A DNA stretch of 64,000 nt from CAVXEF01 sp963827315. GTDB taxonomy: Bacteria; Planctomycetota; Phycisphaerae; Sedimentisphaerales; Anaerobacaceae. Below the pieces are notes generated by a model. That model worked only from the letters and a program-made list of their open reading frames with translations. It was not told the origin of the DNA and did not search any database. Shown here one piece after another: positions 41,509-49,177 of this stretch. The stretch covers positions 1 through 64,000 of the forward strand of contig CAWHAL010000003.1 in assembly GCA_963827315.1 (NCBI GenBank). Reading direction: 5' to 3'. Made by a program: the position numbers and the translations under genes. Position 1 is the stretch's first letter. Each line of letters begins with the position of its first letter.

Positions 41509-41594
41509 GCCGAAGTGGCGGAACTGGCAGACGCGCGGGACTCAAAATCCCGTCGGGCTTAACCCCGGTGAGGGTTCGACTCCCTCCTTCGGCA
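41509..41594 (+). tRNA. tRNA-Leu (anticodon CAA)
   Basis: An 86-base class II tRNA. Acceptor GCCGAAG pairs with CTTCGGC plus discriminator A; the anticodon arm CGGGA-CTCAAAA-TCCCG gives CAA; a long variable arm and GGTTCGACTCC T-arm follow. The 3' CCA is not encoded. Heptamer arrays flank it on both sides. Confidence 0.95.
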
Positions 41595-41600
41595 ATGCAA

Positions 41601-41628
41601 TTTAGCGTACAGCGTTTAGCATGTAGTG
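41601..41628. repeat. heptamer array after tRNA-Leu (TTTAGCG type)
   Basis: Four units, TTTAGCG, TACAGCG, TTTAGCA and TGTAGTG, start 7 bases past the tRNA 3' end. Confidence 0.6.
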
Positions 41629-41703
41629 CAAAGGGTTAGAAGATAAAAAACGCGTGTGGTTAAGACGTTGGTAGTTCATTGACATGTATCGGAAAGACGT
41701 TCG

Positions 41704-42441
41704 ATGCTTCTGAAGGAAAAATTAGAGTCCACGGGGTACTTATTATTTAGGTGGAGAAGTTTCTTACCGCTACTTACGATAATCTTTTTTCTGGTTGTCA
41801 TGAGAGACTTTTCGTACCCTCGGGGTAAGCATTCTCTGTATCTGCTGTGGTATAGCATTTGTTTTGCTGTTTCACTATTTGGATTGGCAATCCGAGTTTT
41901 TACCGTCGGTTATGTTCCTAAAGGGACATCCGGCAGGACAACGGGAAAACCAAGAGCAAGCGTTCTCAATACTACGGGGATGTATTCCATAATCAGACAT
42001 CCATTGTATACGGGCAATTTTTTCATATGGCTTGGTGTTTCAATGTTCCCACGCTCCTTGTTTTTTGCCGTAGCGCTTATTTTACTTTTCTTTTTGTACT
42101 ATGAACGAATAATCCTTGCAGAAGAGAAAATTCTTCACGAAAAATTCGGTAACACGTTCGTTGAATGGGCAAACAGGACACCAATACTGTTTCCCAGATT
42201 CAGAAACTGGCAGAAAGCAGCTTTACCATTTTCGCTGAAGACCGCACTTAAAAGGGAGTACTCTGCTTTCTTTGCTATAATAGCCGCGTTTATGTGTCTG
42301 GAAATAGGAGGAGATTTCTTCTATTTGGGCAGATTACCATTAGACTCGGTTTGGGTATGGATATTTTTGACGGGGCTGTGCACATACGTAATACTGCGAA
42401 CCTTGAAAAAGAAAGGTTTTCTAAATGTGGAGGGAAGATAA
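41704..42441 (+). CDS. ICMT-family membrane methyltransferase, LmtA-like
   Basis: A 245-residue membrane protein with about five helices. VPKGTSGRTTGKP, LNTTGMYSIIRHPLYTGNF and the later EEKILHEKFGNTFVEWANRTP are hallmarks of the isoprenylcysteine carboxyl methyltransferase family and are especially close to LmtA, which methylates the 1-phosphate of lipid A in Leptospira. The substrate here is inferred from resemblance only. A related gene follows 61 bases downstream. Confidence 0.75.
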   Translation: MLLKEKLESTGYLLFRWRSFLPLLTIIFFLVVMRDFSYPRGKHSLYLLWYSICFAVSLFGLAIRVFTVGYVPKGTSGRTTGKPRASVLNTTGMYSIIRHPLYTGNFFIWLGVSMFPRSLFFAVALILLFFLYYERIILAEEKILHEKFGNTFVEWANRTPILFPRFRNWQKAALPFSLKTALKREYSAFFAIIAAFMCLEIGGDFFYLGRLPLDSVWVWIFLTGLCTYVILRTLKKKGFLNVEGR

Positions 42442-42502
42442 CACCTAACCCTGACCGAATGGTTCGCGGGGGGTAAGGGTTGGTTCCTGTAGGGATTGGT
42501 AT

Positions 42503-43129
42503 ATGGGCGTACACGAAAGCAGACTGCTGTTTAGAATTGCACGAATGCGGATAACCGTTTCCCGTATTTTTGCCATTCTGGTTGTGCTACTGGTAATTTT
42601 TACAAGGTCCTCATTCAAACAGGGCGGTTTGGCAGATATATTATTCGAAACATTCGGTTTATTCCTGCTCACGATTTGCAGCGCCGGCCGGCTGTGGTCA
42701 CTATTATACATCAGCGGTTACAAAAAGCGTGAGCTTATCATGGAAGGCCCTTACTCGATGGTACGGCACCCTTTGTATGTTTTTAGTCTCATAGGAGCGA
42801 TTGGCATCGGATTAGCATCAGAGAACATTCTTGTTCTGGGGGTACTGGTCATTTTCTATTTGTTGTACTATCCTCTGACGATTTTTGTAGAGGAAAAGAA
42901 GCTGGCGGACAAATTCGGCCAGGCGTATCTCGATTACGCCAAACGCACACCGCGATTTCTGCCAAAACTATCCCTTTATAAGAGGGACGCACAATATCAA
43001 ATAAACGCGGATATTTTCGTAAAGAGACTGGTACTTGGGATGTGGTTTATATGGATTTTCATTGTTCTGCACCTTATAGAGGCGCTTCAACAGAGTGGTT
43101 GTATACCTGTGTTTCTGAGGGTGCCGTAG
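42503..43129 (+). CDS. ICMT-family membrane methyltransferase
   Basis: A 208-residue relative of the preceding protein with several membrane helices. The SAM-binding region reads MEGPYSMVRHPLYVFSLIG, and VEEKKLADKFGQAYLDYAKRT matches the family C-terminal motif. No prenylated substrate is expected in a bacterium, so the target is probably a lipid or phospholipid phosphate. Unrecognised beyond family. Confidence 0.75.
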   Translation: MGVHESRLLFRIARMRITVSRIFAILVVLLVIFTRSSFKQGGLADILFETFGLFLLTICSAGRLWSLLYISGYKKRELIMEGPYSMVRHPLYVFSLIGAIGIGLASENILVLGVLVIFYLLYYPLTIFVEEKKLADKFGQAYLDYAKRTPRFLPKLSLYKRDAQYQINADIFVKRLVLGMWFIWIFIVLHLIEALQQSGCIPVFLRVP

Positions 43130-43172
43130 GCTGAGGAAATTTTAGAAGCGGCGATATTTTTGCCCACACCCA

Positions 43173-44330
43173 TTACCCGGTTACAAAGGGCGACAATTCG
43201 CGGAGGCGGTTGATAATGGGCGGCAATTTTTCAATTGTGTAGTCAACTTCTTTTTCGGTGTTGTATCGGCTCAGACTAAAGCGGATTGAGCCGTGAGCGG
43301 CGGTGAAGGGGACGCCCATAGCGCGCAAAACGTGCGAAGGTTCGAGCGAGCCGGATGTGCAGGCGGAGCCGCTGGAAGCACAGATGCCGAATTTATCGAG
43401 CATAAGCAAAATTGCTTCGCCCTCGATAAATTCAAAGCTGATATTGCTGGTATTTGGCAGACGGTTTTTCCTATCGCCGTTAAGCCGGCAGTCTGGACAA
43501 CTTTTCAATATGGCGTTTTCGAGTTTATCACGCAGCTTCCTTACCCTTTCGTTTTCTTCTTTAATATTTTTCGCTGCCAGTTCACAGGCCTTGCCGAGGC
43601 CGACTATACCGGGGACATTTTCGGTACCTGCCCTTTTGCCGACTTCCTGATGACCGCCCAGCATAAACGGCTGGATTCTCGTACCTTTCCTGATATATGA
43701 AGCGCCTATACCTTTCGGTGCGTGCAGTTTGTGGCCGGAAAGGCTGAGCAGGTCGATATTGCTCTTTGATAAGTTCAGGGGGATTTTGCCGACCGCCTGG
43801 ACGGCGTCGGTGTGAAATACTGAACCTTTATCTTTGACCAGCTCGGCGATTTGCTCGACTGGGAATATGACGCCAGTCTCGTTGTTTGCGTACATTATTG
43901 TGACCAGTGCAGTATCATCGTCGATTTGTTTTTCAAGCTCATCCAAATCGAGCCGACCTTGTTTGTCTACTTCAAGTTCTATCACTGTATAGCCGTGATC
44001 TTTCAATTGTTTACAAACCGACAGGACAGCGGGATGCTCGACGCGAGAAGTTATGATTTTGCGTTTGTGAGCTGCCGCGGCCAGTACGCCGTTTATGGCT
44101 GCGTTATCACTTTCGGTACCGCCACTTGTAAATATAATTTCGGCTGGGTCGCAGCCCAAGAGATTGGCCACCTGCTCGCGTGATTTGCGGATTTCGGCGG
44201 CGATTTGCCCGCCGAAGGTATGCATGCTGGATGGGTTGCCATAAAGCTCGCAGAAGAATGGCTTTATTTCCTCGAGTACTTCCTCGGCTACCTTTGTGGT
44301 AGCATTATTGTCAAAATATATCGTTTTCAT
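43173..44330 (-). CDS. nifS: cysteine desulfurase, NifS type
   Basis: About 385 residues from the ATG at 44330 (MKTIYFDNNATTKVAEEV). PLP enzyme that moves sulfur from cysteine to a scaffold: TSGGTESDNAAI, the PLP lysine in SLSGHKLHAPKGIG, and the sulfur-carrying cysteine in SSGSACTSGSLEPSHVL. It starts 2 bases after the end of nifU, so the pair is a NifS-NifU assembly unit. Last gene of the Rrf2 operon. Confidence 0.94.
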   Translation of the reverse strand: MKTIYFDNNATTKVAEEVLEEIKPFFCELYGNPSSMHTFGGQIAAEIRKSREQVANLLGCDPAEIIFTSGGTESDNAAINGVLAAAAHKRKIITSRVEHPAVLSVCKQLKDHGYTVIELEVDKQGRLDLDELEKQIDDDTALVTIMYANNETGVIFPVEQIAELVKDKGSVFHTDAVQAVGKIPLNLSKSNIDLLSLSGHKLHAPKGIGASYIRKGTRIQPFMLGGHQEVGKRAGTENVPGIVGLGKACELAAKNIKEENERVRKLRDKLENAILKSCPDCRLNGDRKNRLPNTSNISFEFIEGEAILLMLDKFGICASSGSACTSGSLEPSHVLRAMGVPFTAAHGSIRFSLSRYNTEKEVDYTIEKLPPIINRLRELSPFVTG

Positions 44331-44331
44331 T

Positions 44332-45213
44332 TTACTTTCTGTGGTTGTGCGGCTGCTTTGCAGAGTCCTCATATTCTTCGACGAAAAGGTCTTCCGAGAC
44401 GAATTCTCTAAGCTTGGCTTCGACGAGGTTCTTCACGGTGATGTTTGCAAGCGCACACTGTGCGCACATTCCGCGTAAGGCGACAATGACTTTGTTGCCG
44501 TCCACATCAATCAGTTCGATATCGCCGCCGTCCGCCCGCAGGGCTGGTCTGATTTGCTCGTTTATTGTCTGCTGAACCAACTGGATTTTCTGAATGTTGG
44601 TCAGCTTGTGACCCTTCGTCGGCATTGCCATTACCTGCTCCTTTGTTTTATCGCCCTGTATGCGTTCGATTATTTTTTCGATTTCGCCTTTGCATCCGCC
44701 GCATCCGCCGCCTGCCTTGCAGTAATTTGTTACCTGCTCAACCGTAGTCAGGTCGTTTTCACGAATGACTCTTTCGATTTCCTTTTCGGTAACGCCGAAG
44801 CAGGTGCAGACGACCCTGCCTTCAAGCTCGTGTTTTTTTTTGCCGCCGGTTCGGTAGTTATCAATGGCAGCCTCGAGTGCTTCTCTGCCCATAACGGAGC
44901 AGTGCATTTTTTGTTCGGGCAGGCCGCCAAGATAATCGGCAATGTCTCTATTTGTTACTTTGGCGGCTTCCTCGAGTGTCATTCCCTTTATTATTTCGGT
45001 CAGGACCGATGATGTGGCAATCGCACTTGCGCAGCCGAAGGTCTTAAACTTTGCGTCAGCGATTTTGCCTTTTTTGTCGAGCTTAAAGGTTAATTTCAGG
45101 GCGTCGCCACACGCCAGAGAGCCGACCTCGCCGACGCCGTCAGGGTTTTCTATTTCACCGACATTGCGGGGATTAAAAAAATGGTCTTTTACCTTGTCCG
45201 TATATTCCCACAT
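44332..45213 (-). CDS. nifU: Fe-S cluster scaffold NifU, three-domain
   Basis: A 293-residue NifU. The N-terminal IscU-like domain has the cysteines in GSLACGDALK, KTFGCASAIA and MHCSVMG; a central BFD-type [2Fe-2S] domain has CTCFGVTEKEI and CKAGGGCGGCKG; the C-terminal NifU domain carries GMCAQCALANIT. Full three-domain NifU occurs outside nitrogen fixers in anaerobes, and no nif genes are present. Works with the adjacent NifS to build clusters for enzymes such as NadA and CODH. Confidence 0.94.
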   Translation of the reverse strand: MWEYTDKVKDHFFNPRNVGEIENPDGVGEVGSLACGDALKLTFKLDKKGKIADAKFKTFGCASAIATSSVLTEIIKGMTLEEAAKVTNRDIADYLGGLPEQKMHCSVMGREALEAAIDNYRTGGKKKHELEGRVVCTCFGVTEKEIERVIRENDLTTVEQVTNYCKAGGGCGGCKGEIEKIIERIQGDKTKEQVMAMPTKGHKLTNIQKIQLVQQTINEQIRPALRADGGDIELIDVDGNKVIVALRGMCAQCALANITVKNLVEAKLREFVSEDLFVEEYEDSAKQPHNHRK

Positions 45214-45218
45214 ACTTT

Positions 45219-46508
45219 TTACCTTTGGCTTTTCTGTAAGGCCTGTTTGAAGTCAGCTATTATATCATCGATGTGCTCAGTTCCAACGGAGACACGAATA
45301 TAATCTTCAGTGACGCCGGCGGCAAGCTGTTCGGCTTTGCTAAGCTGCTGATGGGTCGTACTGGCTGGGTGAATCACTAAGGTTTTGCTGTCGCCGATGT
45401 TAGCGAGGTGACTGGCGAGCTTGACACTATTGATAAACTTCCTGGCTGCTTCCATTCCGTTTTTTATTCCGAAGCCCAAAATGGCGCCCTGACCGTTCGG
45501 CAGATACTTTTTGGCTAACTTGTAGTCCGGATGCGATTCAAGGCCTGGATAATTGACCCAGTTAACGGTGTTCTGCTTTTCGAGCCACTTTGCGAGTTTG
45601 AGGGCATTTTCAGAGTGCCTCGGCATACGAAGATGCAGTGTTTCCAGCCCCTGAAGAAACAGGAAGGCATTAAACGGTGACATACAACTGCCCATATCGC
45701 GGAGGAACTGGGTCCTTGCCTTTATGATGTAGGCCAGAGGGCCGAAACTTTCGGCATATTTGATGCCGTGATAACTTGGGTCCGGCTCTGTCAGCTCGGG
45801 GTATCGGCCGTTGGTCCAGTCGAATTTGCCGGAATCGACGATGGCTCCGCCGATGCTTGTGCCGTGGCCGCCGATGAATTTCGTGCAGCTATGAACAACA
45901 ATGTCGATGCCATATTCAATCGGCCTAAACAATATGGGCGTCGTCACGGTGCTATCGCAGATAACAGGCATACCATTATCGTGAGCGATGGCGGCTATAT
46001 TTTCATACTGCAAAATGTCGTTTTTGGGATTGCCAATCGTCTCAATATAAATCAGCCTCGTATTGTTTCTGATTGCCTTTGCGAAATTGTCTGGCTCCTT
46101 TGGGTCGACAAACGTTACTTCGATGCCGAGTTTGGCGAACGTCTGACTAAAGAGGGTAACCGTTCCGCCATAGAGTGAATTTGAAGAGACGATGTGCCCT
46201 CCTGCACCACAGATATTAAAAATGCTGACATAGATGGCCGATTGTCCAGAACTCAATCCCAGCCCGCCTACGCCGCCTTCGAGGGCAGCGAGGCGTTTCT
46301 CGAGCACATCTGTTGTGGGATTCATCAGGCGAGTGTAAATGTTGCCGAACTCTTTGAGCGCAAAAAGATTCGCTGCGTGCTCGGTGTTCTTAAAGCAGAA
46401 GCTCGTTGTCTGATAAATCGGTGTGGCTCTGCTTAAGGTGTCCGAATCGACTTTCTGGCCTGCATGCAGGGCTAATGTCTCTAAGTGGTATTTTGTCTGT
46501 TCGTCCAT
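45219..46508 (-). CDS. metY: O-acetylhomoserine (thiol)-lyase
   Basis: A 429-residue Cys/Met-metabolism PLP enzyme. The start (LETLALHAGQKVDSDTLSRATPIYQTTSF), NIYTRLMNPTTDVLEKRLAALEGG and the PLP lysine in VHSCTKFIGGHGTSIGG are typical of MetY, which makes homocysteine (or cysteine) from O-acetylhomoserine and sulfide. It lies between nadA and nifU and belongs to the sulfur-assimilation logic of the operon. Confidence 0.92.
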   Translation of the reverse strand: MDEQTKYHLETLALHAGQKVDSDTLSRATPIYQTTSFCFKNTEHAANLFALKEFGNIYTRLMNPTTDVLEKRLAALEGGVGGLGLSSGQSAIYVSIFNICGAGGHIVSSNSLYGGTVTLFSQTFAKLGIEVTFVDPKEPDNFAKAIRNNTRLIYIETIGNPKNDILQYENIAAIAHDNGMPVICDSTVTTPILFRPIEYGIDIVVHSCTKFIGGHGTSIGGAIVDSGKFDWTNGRYPELTEPDPSYHGIKYAESFGPLAYIIKARTQFLRDMGSCMSPFNAFLFLQGLETLHLRMPRHSENALKLAKWLEKQNTVNWVNYPGLESHPDYKLAKKYLPNGQGAILGFGIKNGMEAARKFINSVKLASHLANIGDSKTLVIHPASTTHQQLSKAEQLAAGVTEDYIRVSVGTEHIDDIIADFKQALQKSQR

Positions 46509-46522
46509 TTTTAAGTCCTTCC

Positions 46523-47440
46523 TTATTTTTTCGGCAAGGTTGCTACCATTCTATCGAGGGCTTTTTTGGCTTTTACCCGCACGTTGTCCGGCACCGTAAC
46601 CTCATACTTCATATCTTCCAGCGACCAGAGCACTTTTTCTGCGGTTATCCGTTTCATATTGGGGCAGATTGCCCGTTCACTGGCTGGGATAAACTCGGAC
46701 TGTGGATTTCGCCTTTTCAGAGCGTATACCATACCTGTCTCGGTTGCCACAATAAATTGCTTTGCTGTGTTTTTGGCAACGAAGCTCAACATCTGACCTG
46801 TGCTGAGCACTTCGTCGGCAAGGGCCTTGACCGGCTCGGAACATTCCGGGTGCGCCATCACAATCGCTCGCGGGTATTTTGCCCTGGTGTTTTTAATGTC
46901 GTCTTCGGTAATCATCAGATGGGTGATGCAGTAACCCGGCCAGAGTATAAGATTGCGGGCGGTTTTTTCGGCGACAAACCGGCCAAGATGCTGGTCCGGC
47001 ACGAAGATAATTTTTCTATCCTGCGGCAGAGACTCTACCATTTCAACGGCGTTGGAACTGGTGCAGCAGTAATCACTCTCGGCCTTTACATCTGCTGAGC
47101 TGTTGACATAACAGACCACCAGGGCATCCGGGTGCTGCTGCTTGAGTTTTCGCAGCTGGTCTGCGGTTATCATATCGGCGAGGGGGCAGCCGGCCAGCTC
47201 GTCCGGCAAAAGCACTGTCTTGTGTGGAGAAAGGACGGCGGCGGTCTCCGCCATAAATCGCACACCACAAAATACGATTACGTCAACGTCGGCCTCGGCT
47301 GCCTTTATGCTCAGACCGAGAGAATCGCCGGTGAAATCCGCCAAATCCTGTATCTCGGCGGGCTGATAGTTGTGCGCAAGTATCACGGCGTTTCGCTGCT
47401 GCTTTAACTTTTTTATTTTTTCGGTCAGATTCCTATTCAA
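46523..47440 (-). CDS. nadA: quinolinate synthase A
   Basis: About 305 residues from a TTG at 47440, chosen because AAGGAG lies 8 bases before it and the longer frame overlaps cysE with an odd leader. Family motifs are ILAHNYQPAEIQDLADFTGDS, CGVRFMAETAAVLSP, YVNSSADVKAESDYCCTSS and AHPECSEPV, giving three likely [4Fe-4S] cysteines. It condenses iminoaspartate with dihydroxyacetone phosphate to quinolinate for NAD synthesis. No nadB is nearby. Its presence in a cysteine/Fe-S operon fits its need for a cluster. Confidence 0.93.
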   Translation of the reverse strand: MNRNLTEKIKKLKQQRNAVILAHNYQPAEIQDLADFTGDSLGLSIKAAEADVDVIVFCGVRFMAETAAVLSPHKTVLLPDELAGCPLADMITADQLRKLKQQHPDALVVCYVNSSADVKAESDYCCTSSNAVEMVESLPQDRKIIFVPDQHLGRFVAEKTARNLILWPGYCITHLMITEDDIKNTRAKYPRAIVMAHPECSEPVKALADEVLSTGQMLSFVAKNTAKQFIVATETGMVYALKRRNPQSEFIPASERAICPNMKRITAEKVLWSLEDMKYEVTVPDNVRVKAKKALDRMVATLPKK

Positions 47441-47456
47441 GAAACTTCTCCTTGAG

Positions 47457-48389
47457 TCAGTTTTTTGCGGGCGGTTTTTTGTGCTTTGTGTAGACCAAAC
47501 CCGGACCTGAGGTTGTGACGGTAACACCTGGGGGTACGGACTCCTTTATCCAGACATTGCCGCCAACTATTGTGTCTTTTCCAATGACCACATCGCCCAG
47601 TATTGTAGCCTCGGCGTAGATTGTTACGTTATCTTCTATGGTAGGGTGTCTTTTGCCGCCTTTGATTATCCTGCCCCTTTCATCTTTTGGGAAACTCAGT
47701 GCGCCGAGTGTTGCACCCTGGTAGATTTTCACATTGTTGCCAATGACGGTGGTTTCGCCTATCACCACGCCTGTGCCGTGGTCAATGAAGAAGTTTTTGC
47801 CTATCTTTGCGCCTGGGTGTACGTCAATTCCGGTCTCTGTGTGTGCGAATTCGGTCATTATTCGGGGAATCAACGGCACATCTTTTACATACAATTCGTG
47901 GGCGATGCGATACGTTGCAATTGCTGTGATACAAGGATAACTTAACACTATTTCCTCATGAGATTTCGCAGCGGGGTCTCCATCAAAAGCGGCGGCGACG
48001 TCACCTTTGAGCAGTTCCCTGATGTTCGGCAATTGTGCCAGCAGATGCTCTGCGGCGTCTTCAGCCATTCTTCGGCAGTCACCGGTGTCGCACTTTTCCA
48101 TTCTGCAGCGGTACCTGAAGGCCCGTTCTATCTGCTCGGAAAGCTCTGTGTAGACATGGTAGAGGATATCAATGACGATGTAATTGACGTTTGCTTTTGT
48201 GATGGTCCTTCTGCCGGTATAACCAGGAAAGAGGATTTCCATCAGCAGTTCCAGCACCTCAATGATTTTGTCTCGCACAGGCAAATTGGTCGTGTCAATG
48301 AAATTTATCCCTGCATCGTCTGTATAAGTGTCCAGGATTTTGCCGGCCAGTTTTTCTATCTCTTTGCCTACAAGCTCGTTTTTTTTCAT
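47457..48389 (-). CDS. cysE: serine O-acetyltransferase (EpsC type)
   Basis: A 310-residue enzyme that acetylates serine for cysteine synthesis. The N-terminal helical part is followed from about residue 195 by left-handed beta-helix hexapeptides with the active-site histidines: GIDVHPGAKIGKNFFIDHGT, GVVIGETTVIGNNVKIYQGA and GGKRHPTIEDNV. First enzyme gene after the Rrf2 regulator. Supplies cysteine to the NifS encoded downstream. Confidence 0.92.
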   Translation of the reverse strand: MKKNELVGKEIEKLAGKILDTYTDDAGINFIDTTNLPVRDKIIEVLELLMEILFPGYTGRRTITKANVNYIVIDILYHVYTELSEQIERAFRYRCRMEKCDTGDCRRMAEDAAEHLLAQLPNIRELLKGDVAAAFDGDPAAKSHEEIVLSYPCITAIATYRIAHELYVKDVPLIPRIMTEFAHTETGIDVHPGAKIGKNFFIDHGTGVVIGETTVIGNNVKIYQGATLGALSFPKDERGRIIKGGKRHPTIEDNVTIYAEATILGDVVIGKDTIVGGNVWIKESVPPGVTVTTSGPGLVYTKHKKPPAKN

Positions 48390-48475
48390 TTTGAAAGACC
48401 TTTACCAATTTAATCGCCGGAATTTCTCCGCGGTATCTACCTCTCGGATACAACACATGTGGTTTTATTTTTCAT

Positions 48476-48910
48476 TTATATTTGATAGTCAGCTTTAGCA
48501 TAAGTCACTGTTTTGTCAACTAAATCCTGCAGGGTCGTGGATTTTAGGACACGCATAATTGCTGTCTGCAACTGGGCCCAGAGCAGCCTCGGTGTGCAGT
48601 CTGCAGCACGATTGCAGAAGTTGTCATTTTCAACGCATTCAACAATGGTTAGGGGCCCCTCCAGGCAACTGAAGACGCGGTCAAGTTTGATTTGATTCGG
48701 GGGTTTAGCGAGAATGTAGCCGCCTTTAGAACCCCGTACACTTCTGACAAACCCTGCTGCTTTAAGCGTTGCCATCAATTGTTCGAGGTATTTTATCGAT
48801 ATGTCTTGGCGACCGGCGATGGTTTTAAGCTGGAGGGGGGCATTGCTTTTATTTAAAGCCAATTCGAGCATAGCTCTTACTGCATATCTGGTACGGGTCG
48901 AAAGTCTCAC
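48476..48910 (-). CDS. Rrf2-family (IscR/CymR-like) transcription regulator
   Basis: A 144-residue regulator. The winged helix is at residues 1-75 (MRLSTRTRYAVRAMLELAL, then DISIKYLEQLMATLKAAGFV and RGSKGGYIL). Three cysteines in CVENDNFCNRAADC have nearly the spacing of the IscR [2Fe-2S] ligands. First gene of the cysE-nadA-metY-nifU-nifS operon, so it probably senses Fe-S or cysteine status. A 15-base palindrome overlaps its own promoter region. Confidence 0.9.
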   Translation of the reverse strand: MRLSTRTRYAVRAMLELALNKSNAPLQLKTIAGRQDISIKYLEQLMATLKAAGFVRSVRGSKGGYILAKPPNQIKLDRVFSCLEGPLTIVECVENDNFCNRAADCTPRLLWAQLQTAIMRVLKSTTLQDLVDKTVTYAKADYQI

Positions 48911-48928
48911 GCCGAATCCCCTTTATTC

Positions 48929-48952
48929 CTACTTAATTAGTAGTGTATTATA
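48929..48952 (-). promoter_or_regulatory. -10 box with adjacent palindrome, likely Rrf2 operator
   Basis: On the minus strand TATAAT (48947-48952) is followed after three bases by CTACTAATTAAGTAG (48929-48943), whose CTACT/AGTAG arms are inverted. A regulator bound there would block transcription start. No good -35 box is visible, which fits a regulated promoter. Confidence 0.6.
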
Positions 48953-49099
48953 CCAGCTTTGCAATTTTTGCCAGGAAAAAAGCGGAAAAATAAGCGAAAA
49001 AAATTGATTTTTTTTCAAGAAAATTGGGTTTTTTGCCGGCCAAACGGCGGCAAACAGGGCAAAAAATTAGTCTTTACCCGACCTAAACGGTCAATTTAC

Positions 49100-49128
49100 T
49101 TGACAGTCTAACTATGTGCAGTTAAAAT
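49100..49128 (+). promoter_or_regulatory. sigma-70-type promoter for the two-domain glycosyltransferase
   Basis: TTGACA (49100-49105), a 17-base spacer and TAAAAT (49123-49128), the same three elements as the pckG promoter. The gene starts about 42 bases after the predicted transcription start. Confidence 0.8.
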
Positions 49129-49177
49129 CGGACTGTCTTTCATTGGGGCTACTTTGAATCAAACTGGATATTGAGGG

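Noticed and set aside
43173..45213. Nitrogen-fixation locus because of nifS and nifU
   Set aside because: No nifH, nifD, nifK or nifB is present; NifSU serve general Fe-S assembly in many anaerobes.
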